Shown here piece by piece: positions 10,222-21,900 of a stretch of DNA of 64,000 nucleotides (within the stretch, counting starts at the first letter, position 1; each line of letters begins with the position of its first letter). This DNA is from Rhodotorula mucilaginosa (taxonomy: Eukaryota > Basidiomycota > Microbotryomycetes > Sporidiobolales > Sporidiobolaceae). The notes beneath the pieces are model-generated. The model was given only the letters and a program-made list of their open reading frames with translations. It ran no database searches and was not told where the DNA came from. A program made the translations under genes and the position numbers. The DNA is taken from assembly GCA_034406715.1 (NCBI GenBank), contig CP137865.1, positions 620,001 to 684,000 of the forward strand. Reading direction: 5' to 3'.

Positions 10222-10440
10222 TGTCACAACTGGCTGCTCCATCGGGGGCGGGAATTTGATACGTCGAGTGACCAATATGTCTGCGCCAATTGCAAGCAGC
10301 ACCGCTGCAGTTCAATCTTGTATCTTGTTCCATTCAGAGCTGGGGTGAGGATGACCAGCTCCAATGCCCAACCTGCGCAAAGCAGTTTCAAAAGGCGGAC
10401 AGCGGCAACATCAAGGTGGGACCTTGCAGTATGGGGTTGC
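10222..10440 (+). pseudogene. Decayed partial copy of the zinc-finger gene (exons 4-5)
   Basis: This stretch reads CHNWLLHRGREFDTSSDQY followed by VCANC, then SWGEDDQLQCPTCAKQFQKA and DSGN, matching codons 7333-7600 of the gene just upstream (CH*WLMHRKREFDVSSDEY; SWSDDDQLQCPTCAQRYRKA). The 67-nt intron of the parent is reduced to about 18 nt between CTT and the SWGEDD exon. One base is missing relative to the parent just before it, so the frame is broken. The copy has AAC (Asn) where the parent has TAA. It starts immediately after the parent's 3' end. Probably a duplicated and decaying exon pair rather than a functional gene. Confidence 0.75.
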
Positions 10441-11161
10441 TAGGACTCGATTCGGGTTCCGGATAGGATCGCGAGTGGCAGGAGGTTGGACGAGAATCTC
10501 GGATGCACTTTGTCGTAGCTTGCCTTTGGGCTCCCCTTCTCCTTCCTCATCGTTCTCATCTCGCATTTAATGCTCAATTCAGCGTTATTGTTGAATGTTC
10601 TCTCTACGGTCACATCCTTCCGAGCGGACCTTGTCTTGCATCAGCTTGAGACGAGTGCCCTCTGCAGGGGCCCTCAGGCTCCACCTAAGTTGGGCAAGCC
10701 GCAAAGACATTTTTAGGCAGCAATTGGCTCTTTGTGACCAGTCTTGAGTACAGTGTGAATTGTGACCTGAAATTGGAAGTAGCGTCAGTAGGCCATGACG
10801 AGCGAGGCAAAGTTTGGGACTCCTTCCCAGCAGAAAGAGGATCAGAGCTCGCAATGCTCAGCGCCTCGTCTGACTCCGGCCCGCCCAAAGCGACCCCCTC
10901 TGCATCTACAGTATGTGGAGAAATCCCCGGCAAAGAAGGACGCTCGGGGCTTGGCATGAAAAATCAAGAGGAAGTCCATTGAATTGAGTGTTCCGGATCC
11001 TGAGCTGGCCTCTTTGCCAACAGAAGTCGCGAGCAGCAGTCGCAAACATCAGGACACGCCACCAAGGGATGTTGTTCAAAAGAGGTGTTACACATGTATA
11101 CCGCCACGCAGTACAACCACTCATAGGAGATGTCTCCAAAACCAAACAGCTACGACAAGCC
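10441..11161. other. Intergenic region downstream of the partial copy
   Basis: This 720-bp gap between the decayed zinc-finger copy and the 3' end of the peptide transporter has a lower GC content than the surrounding genes. I see no coding or RNA feature I can support. Confidence 0.5.
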
Positions 11162-14082
11162 TCAAACATCGGTCTTGTTCGGCTCGTCGGCGCGCGCGTG
11201 ACCAGCCGCAAGCTCGTTGAGCTGGTCCTCCTCGGCGTCGAGGCCGCGGAAGCAGATCGCGAACAAGATGGCGGCGGCGGCAGCGAGACCGGCCATGACG
11301 GCGTAGTTCTCGACGAGGAGCGGGTCGGCGGAAAGCGAAATGAAAGCCTCGCCGATGCTGCGCGCGACGGAAGAGAAGAGGTCAGATCAGGTTGAGTGCG
11401 ATATCGGGGAATGCCGAGGAAAGAAGACGTACGCCGAGGAGATGGCAGTCATGAAGAGCTGGATCGACATGACCATCGAGCGCATAGACTTGGGAGCCTC
11501 TGCAAGCAGGGAGAACGCGCGTCAGTAAAGCACTCGAGCTTCGATACGACTGGAATGAAAGAACGCACTGGTGAAAGCGTATTCGAGAGTCGTGACCGAC
11601 GCAAAGATCTCGGAGAGAGCAATGAGGACGTAGGCTGCGTGAAGAGAGGAATGTAAGCGCCGTGACAAGGAACATCGGACGCAAAAAAGCGCTTTGGGGT
11701 GGATTGAATCAGGGCGGAAAGCGAAGGGCAAGCTTACAAGGCGTCTGGACCCAGACGTTCAGGTCGACGAAGGGCATGGCGTCGCACTGGAGGTTTTTTT
11801 TTGCGAGTCAGCGCCACCGCCAGAAACGCGTCCCACTGTTGGCGAGACAACTCACGGTAGAGGCGTTCTTGCCGCAGGCCGACATCTTGTAGATCCGGTC
11901 CTGGACAACCGCAGCGCAGACCTGTGCGGAGGAAGCGGAAGCAAGGCGAGGAAACAAGTCAGTCATCTCTCACCAAGCCTCCAGAAATCTCGAAGGCGGC
12001 GCCATCGAAGAGGGGAAATGGGCGCACCATGGCGAGACTACCGAAGACGAAGCCGGCAAAGACTCGGCGGAGCGGCGAGAAGCGGATGCCAGCCTTGCGG
12101 AGAGCCGGGTAAACGAGAAGGTCGAGGACGGGAAGGAGGATGATGAGCGCGAAGGGGTCGAGGTTGGAACTGTCGAAGCACCGAAAGGTCAGCACTCGGC
12201 TCTACAGGTCTTCGACCGTAGAAGTAGCGCGTCCGATCGCCCGCGCCGGGTGCGGCCGAAGCGAGAGGCTCCTTTCGGGCAGAGGAAAAGTAATGCGAGA
12301 CTCACAGAACGTCGTTCGGGAGACCGTGAGTGTTGAGGACGGCAGCTTGCGAGGTCAAGTTGTTGTTGATCTGGTTGTAGGTGAGCCAGCTGCGCAAAGG
12401 TAGAGAAAGCAGGTCAGCAGGTGAAGCGCGAAGCAGGCCCGAGCTCCCAAGAGACTCACTAGATGGGCAGGAACGCAAACACCTGGCACGCCTTGAGACC
12501 CTTGCGGACCTCCCAGACCCACTGGTCGTCCCAAGTCATGAACGCGGGCTTTTCGGCCTCGGTGTAGCGCGAAGGAAGCGCGCGCTCCCAGAAGCCGGCG
12601 CGGATCCACTTGACGGGGTTCGGTCCAGACTTCTTGACGGCGAAGGACAGCACGCGCAAGCACTTGCCGAGGATGGAGCCGGCAGGCGGGGTCTTGATGT
12701 AGCGGTTGCGGCCGACGTAGAGGACGATCGGGGTGAGAGCGAAGACGCAGGTCGGGAGGAGGAAGGCCATGTAGAAGCCTGTAGCGATGTCGGAGGGTCA
12801 GCGTAAGCTCAGCATAGTATAGACCGAGTGTCTAGGATGCCCTCCAGCCATTTTTGACCGGCCTCCGGTGGTTTATGCGTCCGGGAGAGCGAAAATCCGC
12901 GGGAAAACTCACCAATGTTCTTCTCGGCGTACACCATGCCCAGTTGGCCGGCCAAGGCACCAAGATTGATGAGGAGGTAAAAGTACCTGTGAAAATTTCG
13001 ACCCAGTAAGTCAGAACCGAAGTCCGTACGATAAACGGTCGAGAAATGAGCGAGTTGGAAGCTTTTCGGGAAAATCTCCCGCGCTTCCGGGCGCGCCAGG
13101 GCAGGATCGCGCCGGCGGAGGGCATCGGGGACTCACATGTAGAGTGACTGGGTCGTAACCGCCGGGTCGACAATGACGCGCTCGCCCTTCTTGGTCGTCT
13201 TGAGGTACATGCGCTTCTGGGAAACCTGCTCGGCGATGAGCGGCGAGATGTTGGACTTGAACATGCCGGTTCCGACGCCCATGATGATGATGGCGACAGC
13301 AAAGATACCGATAGCAGTGTTGGGCTTGGCAATGATGGCCGGGGCGGCCGAGGCGACGAGGAGGACGTGACCGATCATGGCGACGAGGACGGCCCAGCAG
13401 ATCGTGTTGTAGCGGCCCAAGTACGTGTCGGCGATGTAGGCGCCTGCAGCCGCCAAGTGTCAATGATGCAACAGCATATACGAGAGAGCCTATAGGGACG
13501 TACCGAAGAGCGGCATCGTGTAGGACCAGAACTGGTTGAATGTCGTGAGACCGGTCGAGGCGCGCTGGCCCATTCCGAGCGCGCCAGAGGTCTGACCGGC
13601 GTGCGACGAGCCAGTCGTAGAGCCCTCAGGCAGGGGTTGCTGGAGGAAGTTCGTGACTGTTGTATAGCACATCGCCACGCGAGAGCAGCGCCAGAGGAAG
13701 TAGGGCAAGAGAATCCGCGAAGGAGGAAACGAGTCCGAGGAACTGTCAGCACCTGTGCACGCACACGCCGGTCCACTCGTGGAGGCTACGTACAAACGAC
13801 AGTGCATCCGTAGTACGAGAATCGCTCGGCGAGCTCGATGAAGCCGATCAGGAACGAGGCAAAGTTGATGGGACCGCGAACGCGGCGGAGGGTTTGCTTC
13901 TCCTCCTCGGTCGGCGCGGGCGGGAGACCGTCGTCCTCGTCGACGGTCATGTCGCTCTCGGCGCGCTTCTCCTCGTAGACATAGCTGTCGTCGGTCTTTT
14001 CAGTCTTGTTGTGAGCGATCGAGTCGGCAATGTCGTGAGCGATGGCGGGCATTTGCGCCTCGGTGGGGTCGAGACCGGACAT
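11162..14082 (-). CDS. PTR2: POT-family proton-coupled peptide transporter
   Basis: POT/PTR transporters import di- and tripeptides with protons across the plasma membrane. The ATG is at 14082 (MSGLDPTEAQMPAIAHDIAD) and the TGA at 11162-11164, with the coding part cut by many short introns. Diagnostic motifs are visible. The proton-coupling E-x-x-E-R stands in FIELAERFSYYG. The PTR2 signature is AYIADTYLGRYNTICW, and FYLLINLGAL is the second signature. Hydrophobic helices occur throughout (GHVLLVASAAPAIIA, IGIFAVAIIIMGVGTG, LDPFALIILLPVLDLL, AAAAILFAICF). A large hydrophilic loop (about 12,600) precedes the W-W-rich stretch as in fungal Ptr2. The N terminus is acidic and cytosolic. Length about 600 residues is normal. 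Assignment to the family is secure; peptide rather than nitrate substrate is inferred from similarity. Confidence 0.93.
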
Positions 14083-15396
14083 CTTTCGGCGTTCAAAGGC
14101 GGGCGCGGGTCAGCACGCAATTTTAGATCTCAAGAGGAGAGAGACGCGGCAGGAGACGGCGACGACGGCGACGCCACTGCGAGCCAGAGTGGGCTCGAGC
14201 TGAGAACGTGCTGAAGCGTGCCTCACCTTGGGCGCGAGTCGGTGGTGGATGGGAGGAGGAAGGAGAGGCGCGAAGGCTGCTTGCAGGATAAGGCGAGCAC
14301 CCCATCCCGCGGATGGGATCACGCGAGCTGCCAGCCTCGGAATCCGAAGAGAGCTCACCGCGCGGCGAGTCGAACTGAAAATGTGGGTTCCCACGTCGCT
14401 TCGCTCGATCGCTTCTTCTTTGCCGGGCCCCCCCCCAGCCAATCCGTACACAGATCTTTGCATGCACACATGTCCGAAATGCAGTCTCTACACGTATTCT
14501 TCGGACTAGTAGTCGCGTCCGCAGCGTCCGCCGTTGCGCCTGCAAAACCTGGGAGCTTCATCTGGTCCGCCTGGCTCTTCAGCTCGACTTCTTGTCGCCG
14601 GCCGCCTTTGTTCTCCAGAGACGGAGCTTGTTTATTACCGTCCAATCAAAAGCCGGTCTTGCATATGGACCGCTACGTTCGCCGCGAGGGTCCTGATCGA
14701 TCAGGGCTTGGCCAGACCTATTTATAGATCCCTCCTCTCGAGCTCCCTCGCTTCTCGACTTCTCTCGCGGTCGAGGCTTGCCGTGTGGCTTCTGATCATG
14801 AGAGCATGGGGCACCCACGCTTCCCGAATTGCGTGCGTTATCTCTTCATATCCGTGACGGCAGACCGTCTACACTTGCCGGGAAAACCGCCTGCCGCGCG
14901 CCCACGGACGAGGCAAGACGACGGATCCCGCAGATGTGAGCTCATCGACGACGACGGACAGCCGATGCCATGGAGAGAGAGCGCGCTCTCGCTACTCTTC
15001 GGAAACGTCCCGGAGAGCACTAGACGGGGGATCGTGAAAAGGCACAGATTACATGGCGTGGGAATCACCGGTACCGTCATATGGGGAGAGAGCGGGAAAA
15101 CAGAAGAAAAGAGTGGTGGCGATCCGCGCGCCCGCCACGCGCAGGCCCATCCACGAGCGACCGTCGAGTGCGCTATCGCACATCCGCCACCGTACCGTAC
15201 CCCCGTGTCACAGAAGAAGAAGGGAAAGAAAACACCGCCGTAAGAAACCCGATTCGACCCGTCGCCCTCGCCGCCGCCGCCGCCGCGAAAGACCAGCTCC
15301 CGCCCAGTCGCTCGCCACTCTCTTTGTCGTCCGCCTTGCACGACTCGGGAGTCAAAACAACATGACGACCTTTGCGGAGCGGGGGCGCGACCCGAC
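14083..15396. promoter_or_regulatory. PTR2 upstream region with a TATA-like box
   Basis: This is the longest gap on the left half (1.3 kb). On the minus strand a perfect TATAAATA lies at 14719-14726, about 640 bp upstream of the PTR2 ATG. That would suit a regulated, long-leader transcript, but the distance makes it tentative. No other gene is supported here. Confidence 0.4.
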
Positions 15397-16781
15397 TCAG
15401 CAACACTTGCCGCCGGGTGCTTGCCCGCCATCGTTTGCAGACGGTGCAATCTCGATCTTTGCGCCGGCGCCCGGACGCTGTGCCGAGATCGGGTCGGCTT
15501 CGAGCTGCTTCTGCGAGACAATCTTGTAGATGTCTTTGTGGAGGTCCGAAACGCGAGAGTCAGCCGAGAGCATGACTCGGGAGGTGCATGAAGCTGGGGA
15601 GGAACGGACCGGTGAGGATGGTCTGGAACGCAGTCTCGACATTGGATGCGTCGAGGGCCGAAGTCTCGATACTGTTCCCGAGGAAGCATGTCAGCGTCCC
15701 CTGACAACCAGAAAATGCACGACGGCTTCCGGTTAAAAAGAAAAAAGAAAAGCCTCACAAGGTCAAGCCGTTCTCTTGCGAAAAGAGTTTTGCCTCCTCG
15801 GTCGGGACGGCGCGCAGGTGCCTCAGATCGCTCTTGTTGCCGACGAGCATGATGACAATCTTGGAATCGGCGTGGTCGCGCAGTTCCTTGAGCCAGCGGA
15901 GGACGTTGACGTAAGTCGCGTGCTTGGCGATGTCGTACACGAGGAGGGCGCCGACTGCTCCGCGGTAGTAACTGTCGCCCTGAGGAGTCAGCATACTTTG
16001 TTTTTTGGTAGAGACAGCGACACGGAGTTGGCACTCACGCCGAGGTGATGGCCCGGTATCGCTCCTGACCGGCTGCGAGTTGAGTCGTTATCGGCGAGGC
16101 ACCCATCTCATCAGTTCCCGACAAATCAACTCTGCGCACGCCGTCCCGCGAGTACTGACCCGTGTCCCAGATTTGTGCCTTGACCGTCTTTCCCTCGACC
16201 TGGATTGACCGCGTCGCGAACTCGACGCCGATGGTCGACTTGCTCTCGAGGTTGAATTCGTTGCGCGTGAATCGCGAGAGCACTGTGCGTCCCGACCTTC
16301 AGCGAATCAGTCGCAACGCTTGGGCGGAATCGAAGGGCTAGCGACCGAAGGGTCAAGGAAGGGCGCGACGTACGGTTACTGCAACAAAAAGTGATCAAGG
16401 TCAGTTTGGCCGCCGGTGAGAAGCGGGAAGAGTTGGGGGCCAAAAGAGAGGGCGCACCTCTTGCCTACGCCCGAGTCACCGATCAACACGACCTAGAGAG
16501 TGGCTCAAGTCGAATGTCAGCGAGTGTGCGCGTGCCTGCACCGCAGCGGCGAGGCGAGGAGGCGGTGTTGAAGGGAGTACGGACCTTGAAGAGGTAGTCG
16601 TAGCTCGAGTCGCCCTGCAAGAGAATGCATGCATCATAGTCAGCCCTCCAAGTCTCTCGCAGTGCTGGCCCCGAGTCCGTGTTTGCGAGTGGAGCGAGGC
16701 GGAAGGGCGTGGCGACGAGGACGCGTTCTCTGGCGGGGTCCTAACGGAGGCGGCGGAGCGGGAGGGCGAGGGACGCACCAT
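15397..16781 (-). CDS. YPT31: Rab11/Ypt31-type small GTPase
   Basis: This Rab GTPase acts in exit from the trans-Golgi and in endosome recycling. I read nine exons: 16779-16781 (ATG only), 16585-16614, 16458-16492, 16374-16378 (5 nt), 16160-16282, 16039-16072, 15759-15971, 15610-15671 and 15397-15533. They sum to exactly 213 codons plus stop. Motifs are complete: P-loop GDSGVGKSN, switch [13 protein letters not shown], switch [25 protein letters not shown], and ETSAL. The end GGKCC is a double-Cys geranylgeranylation signal. The block [19 protein letters not shown] is Rab11-specific. The next gene on the right is divergent, about 190 bp away ATG to ATG. Confidence 0.95.
16374..16378 (-). other. 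5-nt microexon in the Rab11 gene
   Basis: The minus-strand pentamer TAACC is flanked by ttgcag and gtacgt. Its inclusion completes G-K-S-N-L-L at the P-loop (AG+T, AAC, C+TG). Without it the reading frame is lost. Confidence 0.75.
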
Positions 16782-16973
16782 TCTGTCGCTAGGGTATTGA
16801 TCTGGTCTGGCTAGATCCGCAGTCGCTTGAGCGTGTGAGCGAGCAGTCGAGATCCAGCTGCCCTTTGATCGCGACTCTGCTTCTCACTCACTCGACGCTC
16901 GCCGCTTCGACTCGCTCTCTGCCCAACTAAGACAAGGACCTCGATAAACAGGGCAGCAGAAGTCCCGCCCGCC

Positions 16974-18752
16974 ATGTCGGCCCAGGAAGCGATGAAACTC
17001 GGTCAGTCTCTCTCTCACACCGCATCGCCTCTTCACTCCTTAACCAGGTCTGCACCCCCACAGCCAAGCTCGAGAAGAAGCGAAAGCAGATGATCGTACG
17101 CTCTCCCCTGTTCCCAGACACGCAGCGGCAGCTGACTCTTGCCCCGCTCCACCCGCGCAGGAGGCGTTCGAGGCCCAGAAGGAAGACTTGACCGCCAACC
17201 GGAACCGCACGGGCTCGGACCGCTTCACCAGCAAGATCGACGACGTCCAGGACGAACTCAAGAAGTCGACGTACGGTCTCGTGCAGCTGTCCGACTTTAA
17301 AGAGACGCGCGAAAAGATCGAGGAGCAGGCTCGCAAAGAGGCCGCAGGAGCAGTCCAAATCAAGTGAGTGAGCAAACACACACACACGCCCACTGTATGC
17401 AAGCTGCGACTGACGAGTCCTGTGGAGGCGGCGCCCGCAGAGAGGAAGAGCGCAAGGTTAAGAAGAAGAAAAAGGACAAGGGCAAGGTCAAGCTCTCGTT
17501 TGCCGGAGACGACGGCGACTTGGACGAGGAAGACGGGTCGTTCGCTGCGCCGTCGAGAAAGAAAGACAGCAAGGATGGCACGCCCGACGAGTCCGAAGAC
17601 GGTGCGTCGCTGCCTTTCTCACCTTTTGAGGAGGATGCGCTTCTACAGATTCGAGACATCTCGCTCATTTTCGTGCGTAATGTTGCGCGACGTACAGCCC
17701 GCGCCGCCAAGCGCGCCAAACTCGGCAAGAACCCGACCGTCGACACGCACTTCCTGCCCGACCGCGAACGCGAGGAAGCCGAACGCCGCGAGCGCGACGA
17801 GTTGCGGAAAAAGTGGCTCAAGATGCAGGAAGACATGAAGCAGGAACCGGTCGAGATCACCTACTCGTACTGGGACGGGAGTGGACACCGCAAAGAGGTC
17901 ACGGTCAGTTCTGTTCGCACTCCTTTTCGCTTTCGCCAGCGCAAAAAAGACCTCCGAATCCTGATCCGGAAACCTTTTGTTCGCCATCCCGGCAGTGCAA
18001 GAAGGGCGACACGATCGCGCAGTTCCTTGAGAAATGCCGACAACAGTTCCCGGAACTGCGCGCCGTCTCGGTCGACAACCTCATGTACATCAAGGAGGAT
18101 CTGATCATCCCGCACGTGAGCGAACCTCTCTTTTGCCTCGCCGCACGACTCCGTAACTCAGCGTTTATTGATCCGTCTCATACTGGTCTTTTCAGCACTA
18201 TACATTCTGTAAGCCGTACTTGACCCGTCTTCGCCCGCTTCTTGCTCGGACCGGCTTCGAGTAGCTGACGCCGTATACCGCTTGCGTCGCCTGAACACAG
18301 ATGACTTTATCGTGAACAAGTACCGCGGCAAATCGGGTCCCATGTTCAACTTTGACGTGCACGACGACGTCCGGTTGACGCACGACGCGGCCGTCGAGAA
18401 GGACGAGGCGAGTCACGAGTGTTCCTACTTCTCCTTTTCTGCGGAATGACCGTGCTGACGCGTCGGGCTCGGGTCAGTCTCACGCGGGCAAGGTGATTGA
18501 GCGGAGCTGGTACAACCGGAATAAGCGTGAGTTTTTTGCGTTTTCCCCTGGTCGCTTCCGATTTTCCCTTGTCCGAACCCGCTCACGCACTGCGTGGCTT
18601 TCCTGCGCTCGTACAGACATCTTCCCGGCTTCGCGATGGGAGGTGAGTCTATCAACGAACGATCCGGTCTGCGCTCAACGGCTTACAGTCTTCGTTTCCA
18701 GCTCTTCAACCCCGAGGTGATCCGCGAAAAGTACACGATCCACGGCCAGTGA
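16974..18752 (+). CDS. XAP5/FAM50-family nuclear protein
   Basis: XAP5/FAM50 proteins are conserved nuclear factors linked to splicing and chromatin. The start [19 protein letters not shown] spans the first intron. Two helical charged blocks follow ([39 protein letters not shown]), then a Lys stretch [16 protein letters not shown] and an acidic linker. The XAP5 domain proper has the landmarks [110 protein letters not shown] and a terminus close to [15 protein letters not shown]. This is essentially full length. It is divergent from the Rab11 gene. Identification is secure; the precise molecular role is not established. Confidence 0.93.
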
Positions 18753-18945
18753 GGAGCGGTCCCCGGCCGTGTCTCTTTTCTTCTTTACCGCCCTCCCCGC
18801 GTAGTTTGTTTATTGCATTGTTGTTTAGAACAAGCACAGGGAAAGCTCATCGTGGAAAGCAGAGGAGAGCACTCGGAAATTGTCCCACGTCGACCCTTCC
18901 GAAGCGGACCTTGTCTCGTCTTTCCATCTACTTCAGTCTCGAAGG

Positions 18946-21900
18946 ATGCCCGCGAGCTCTCGAGGATCGCCTTCGGCACCGTACTCGCTGCCGTTGTCCC
19001 CTTCGCGGGCCTCCACAGCGACGACCGTCTCTGCCGTCCTCTCGACCGGCGGCGGCGGCGGTTCTCCACCTTCGACGTCTCGATCGCCGTCTCGCTCCGG
19101 TCGGCCGCCTTCCCGCGCCATGAGCGCACTCTCGAACGCCGAATCGTCGTCGTCTTCGTGGACGGGCAAAGCGCGCGACGACCTGCTCGAACAACCAGTC
19201 GTGGTGCCCCAAACCGATGACACTTTGCTGCATGCCGTCACGAGCGGCGGATCCGTCAAAGTCGACAGGCAGCACTTGCCGTCGCCACCGATCCTGGATG
19301 CAGACGATGCTGAAACTACGGATAGCTCTTTCGAGCAGGAGGAGGACGCGGAGGAAGAGGAAGACAGCTCTTCGGACGAGGAGGTCGCCGGTGCTCCTCC
19401 ACCTCTTTCGCGAGCTGCTCTCCAAGCAGACGACCAACCGCCAGATCAACACCCTACGAACGGGCGACTCGGGAACGGGGGAGAGGACAGCCCTGCTGCG
19501 GGCGAGCAGTCCGAAGCGGCTCGGGATTCGTCCGCGGATGAGCAAGAAGGAGAAGATGACGACGAGGAGGAAGAAGACGGTGATGAAGAGGAGGACGAGG
19601 AAGACGAGGAAGAGCCGACCCTCAAGTACAGTCGGTTGGAGGGCAGTACGGCGCAGATCTTTTCGAAAGACACGGCGAGTGCAATCGCAGTCTGCGAAAA
19701 ATACATCGTGCGTCTCACCCCTTTCCCCCTGCACATGTCACCCGCCGACGACTGAACTGTCCACTCAATCAGATCGTGGGCTCGCACAACGGCATGATCT
19801 TTGTCCTGTCTCCGGAAGGCCGTTTGCTCAAGCGATTCCGACCTCATTCCGCCACCATCAACGACCTCAGCATAGACTCGACCGGAGAATACGTCGGCAG
19901 CGCCTCTATGGATGGTGCGTCCGCCTGCCTCTGTGAAAGCTGCTCTCGCTGACGGGCGAGGACTGCAGGTCTCATCTCGATCCAGTCACTCGTGTCGACG
20001 GAGAACCACACGTTCGACATGCGCCGCCCGATGCGCTGCATCGCCCTCGATCCGAATTACATCAAGCGTAACACTCGCCAATTCGTCTCGGGTGGCATGG
20101 CGGGGAGTCTCGTGCTGTCCGAGAAAGGGTGGCTCGGACAAAAAGACGTGACGCTCTATTCCGGCGAAGGACCGATCTGGGCTGCCGAGTGGAGAGGCAC
20201 TCTGATTGCGTGGGCGAGCGATGCCGTGAGTTTGGCGAGTTTCATAAGACCGGCAGGACGCTGCGGACTGACTTTTCCGGCCGAGGGCAGGGTGTGAGAA
20301 TATACGACACCGCGACCAGCCACCGAATCACCTACATCAGCCGGAGCGACGACAGTCCACGAGCCGACCTCTTCAAGTGCACTTTGCGGTGGCAGGATGA
20401 TCGGACGCTTTTGATTGCCTGGGCAGACGTAATCAAGGTCGCGAGCATCCGCGAACGAGAAGCGAAGCGGAGCGTGCCTGGGCTCCCGAGCACGACCGAA
20501 CTCTACGTCGAAGTGACGGCGATCCTCCAAGTCGACTGCATGATCTCGGGCATCGCTTCGTACGGCCCCAAGAGGGACTTGCTCGTCCTCGCCTATACGA
20601 CCGAAGAGGATTACGACGACGAAACGGCTGGCGACCGCGACGCACAGCGCCGCAAGTCGGCGAACCGCCCCGAGTTGCGCATCATCTCGCGAGATGGCGA
20701 AGAGCTGTCCTCGGACGCTATCAGTTTGCGGAACTATGCTCGCTTCCAATGCCGAGATTATAGCCTCGAACCGACGCCCGCCCGGGATGGCTTCCTGGTC
20801 GTGTCGCCGGAAGATATCGTCGTCGCTGAAACTCGCGACGAAGCCGATCACATCGCGTGGCTCATCGAAACGCAGCGGTACGATGAAGCCTTGAAGGAGA
20901 TCGAACGGACCGAAGAAGGAGCGGGGCGGGGGTTCGACGTCACCGACGTTGGCAAGAAATACCTCGACCACCTCGTCAGCCTCGGTACGTCCGGAACTGT
21001 CTCTTACCGTGGACCAAAAACTCGTTAGCTGATCGCACAAAGTGACCCTCAGGTCGATACGACAAGGCGGCGAGCGAGTGCCCGCGCATCTTGGGTATCA
21101 ATGCCAAATTGTGGGAGCACTGGGTGTTCCTCTTTGCAGAGAAGGGAAAGCTCGATGTGAGTCTGTTTCGACCGTCGGGCTTTGTCATCATGCTGACCGT
21201 CGCTCGAGCAGACCATCATCCCTTACGTGCCGACCCACGACCCGACACTGAGCCGCCTCGTTTACGAGATGATCCTGGCCCACTTCCTCCGGCACGACCC
21301 AGAGGTGAATGGGTTTCCTCACCAATCTACGTGGAGTGACCTAGAAACTGACGAGGGAGTACATGTCTAGGCTCTGCTAAAGACCACCCGGTCCTGGCCG
21401 ATCGACATCTACGACATTGGAGCCGTCACCGTCGCTATCAAAAACCAGATCGAGCGCGAGCCAAAGTCCGAAACTCTGATGCGCGCAATCTCAGAACTGT
21501 GCGTTGGAGAACAGGCGAGGATAAGTGAACTTGCAGCTGACTGGCCGCCTTTTCTCAGCTACCTCCGAAACCGTCAACCGGGCAAAGCCCTTCCGTACTT
21601 CCTCAAGCTCCGGGATCCTCACGCTTTCGTCCTCGTGCGAGACTACAACCTTTTCACCGACATTCAAGACCAAGCTCTGCAGTTGATCGAGTTTGACGAG
21701 GAGCTCCGCCGTGACGGCCGGGAAAAGGAAGTGCTCGAGGCAACTTCGCCACACGGCATCGCCATCGACCTCTTGGTCGACCATACACATTCGATTCCTG
21801 TGAGTGGCGCGCTCGGCTGGAGCACTCCATTTTGTGAGCTAACTAAGGGTTCGTCGCAGATACCCCGGGTTATCTCTCAACTGCAGGACCATCGCAAATA

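Noticed and set aside
14838-16034. 398-codon minus-strand frame overlapping the Rab11 gene
   Set aside because: It runs through the Rab11 introns and 3' flank in a different frame; the spliced Rab model accounts for the coding signal.
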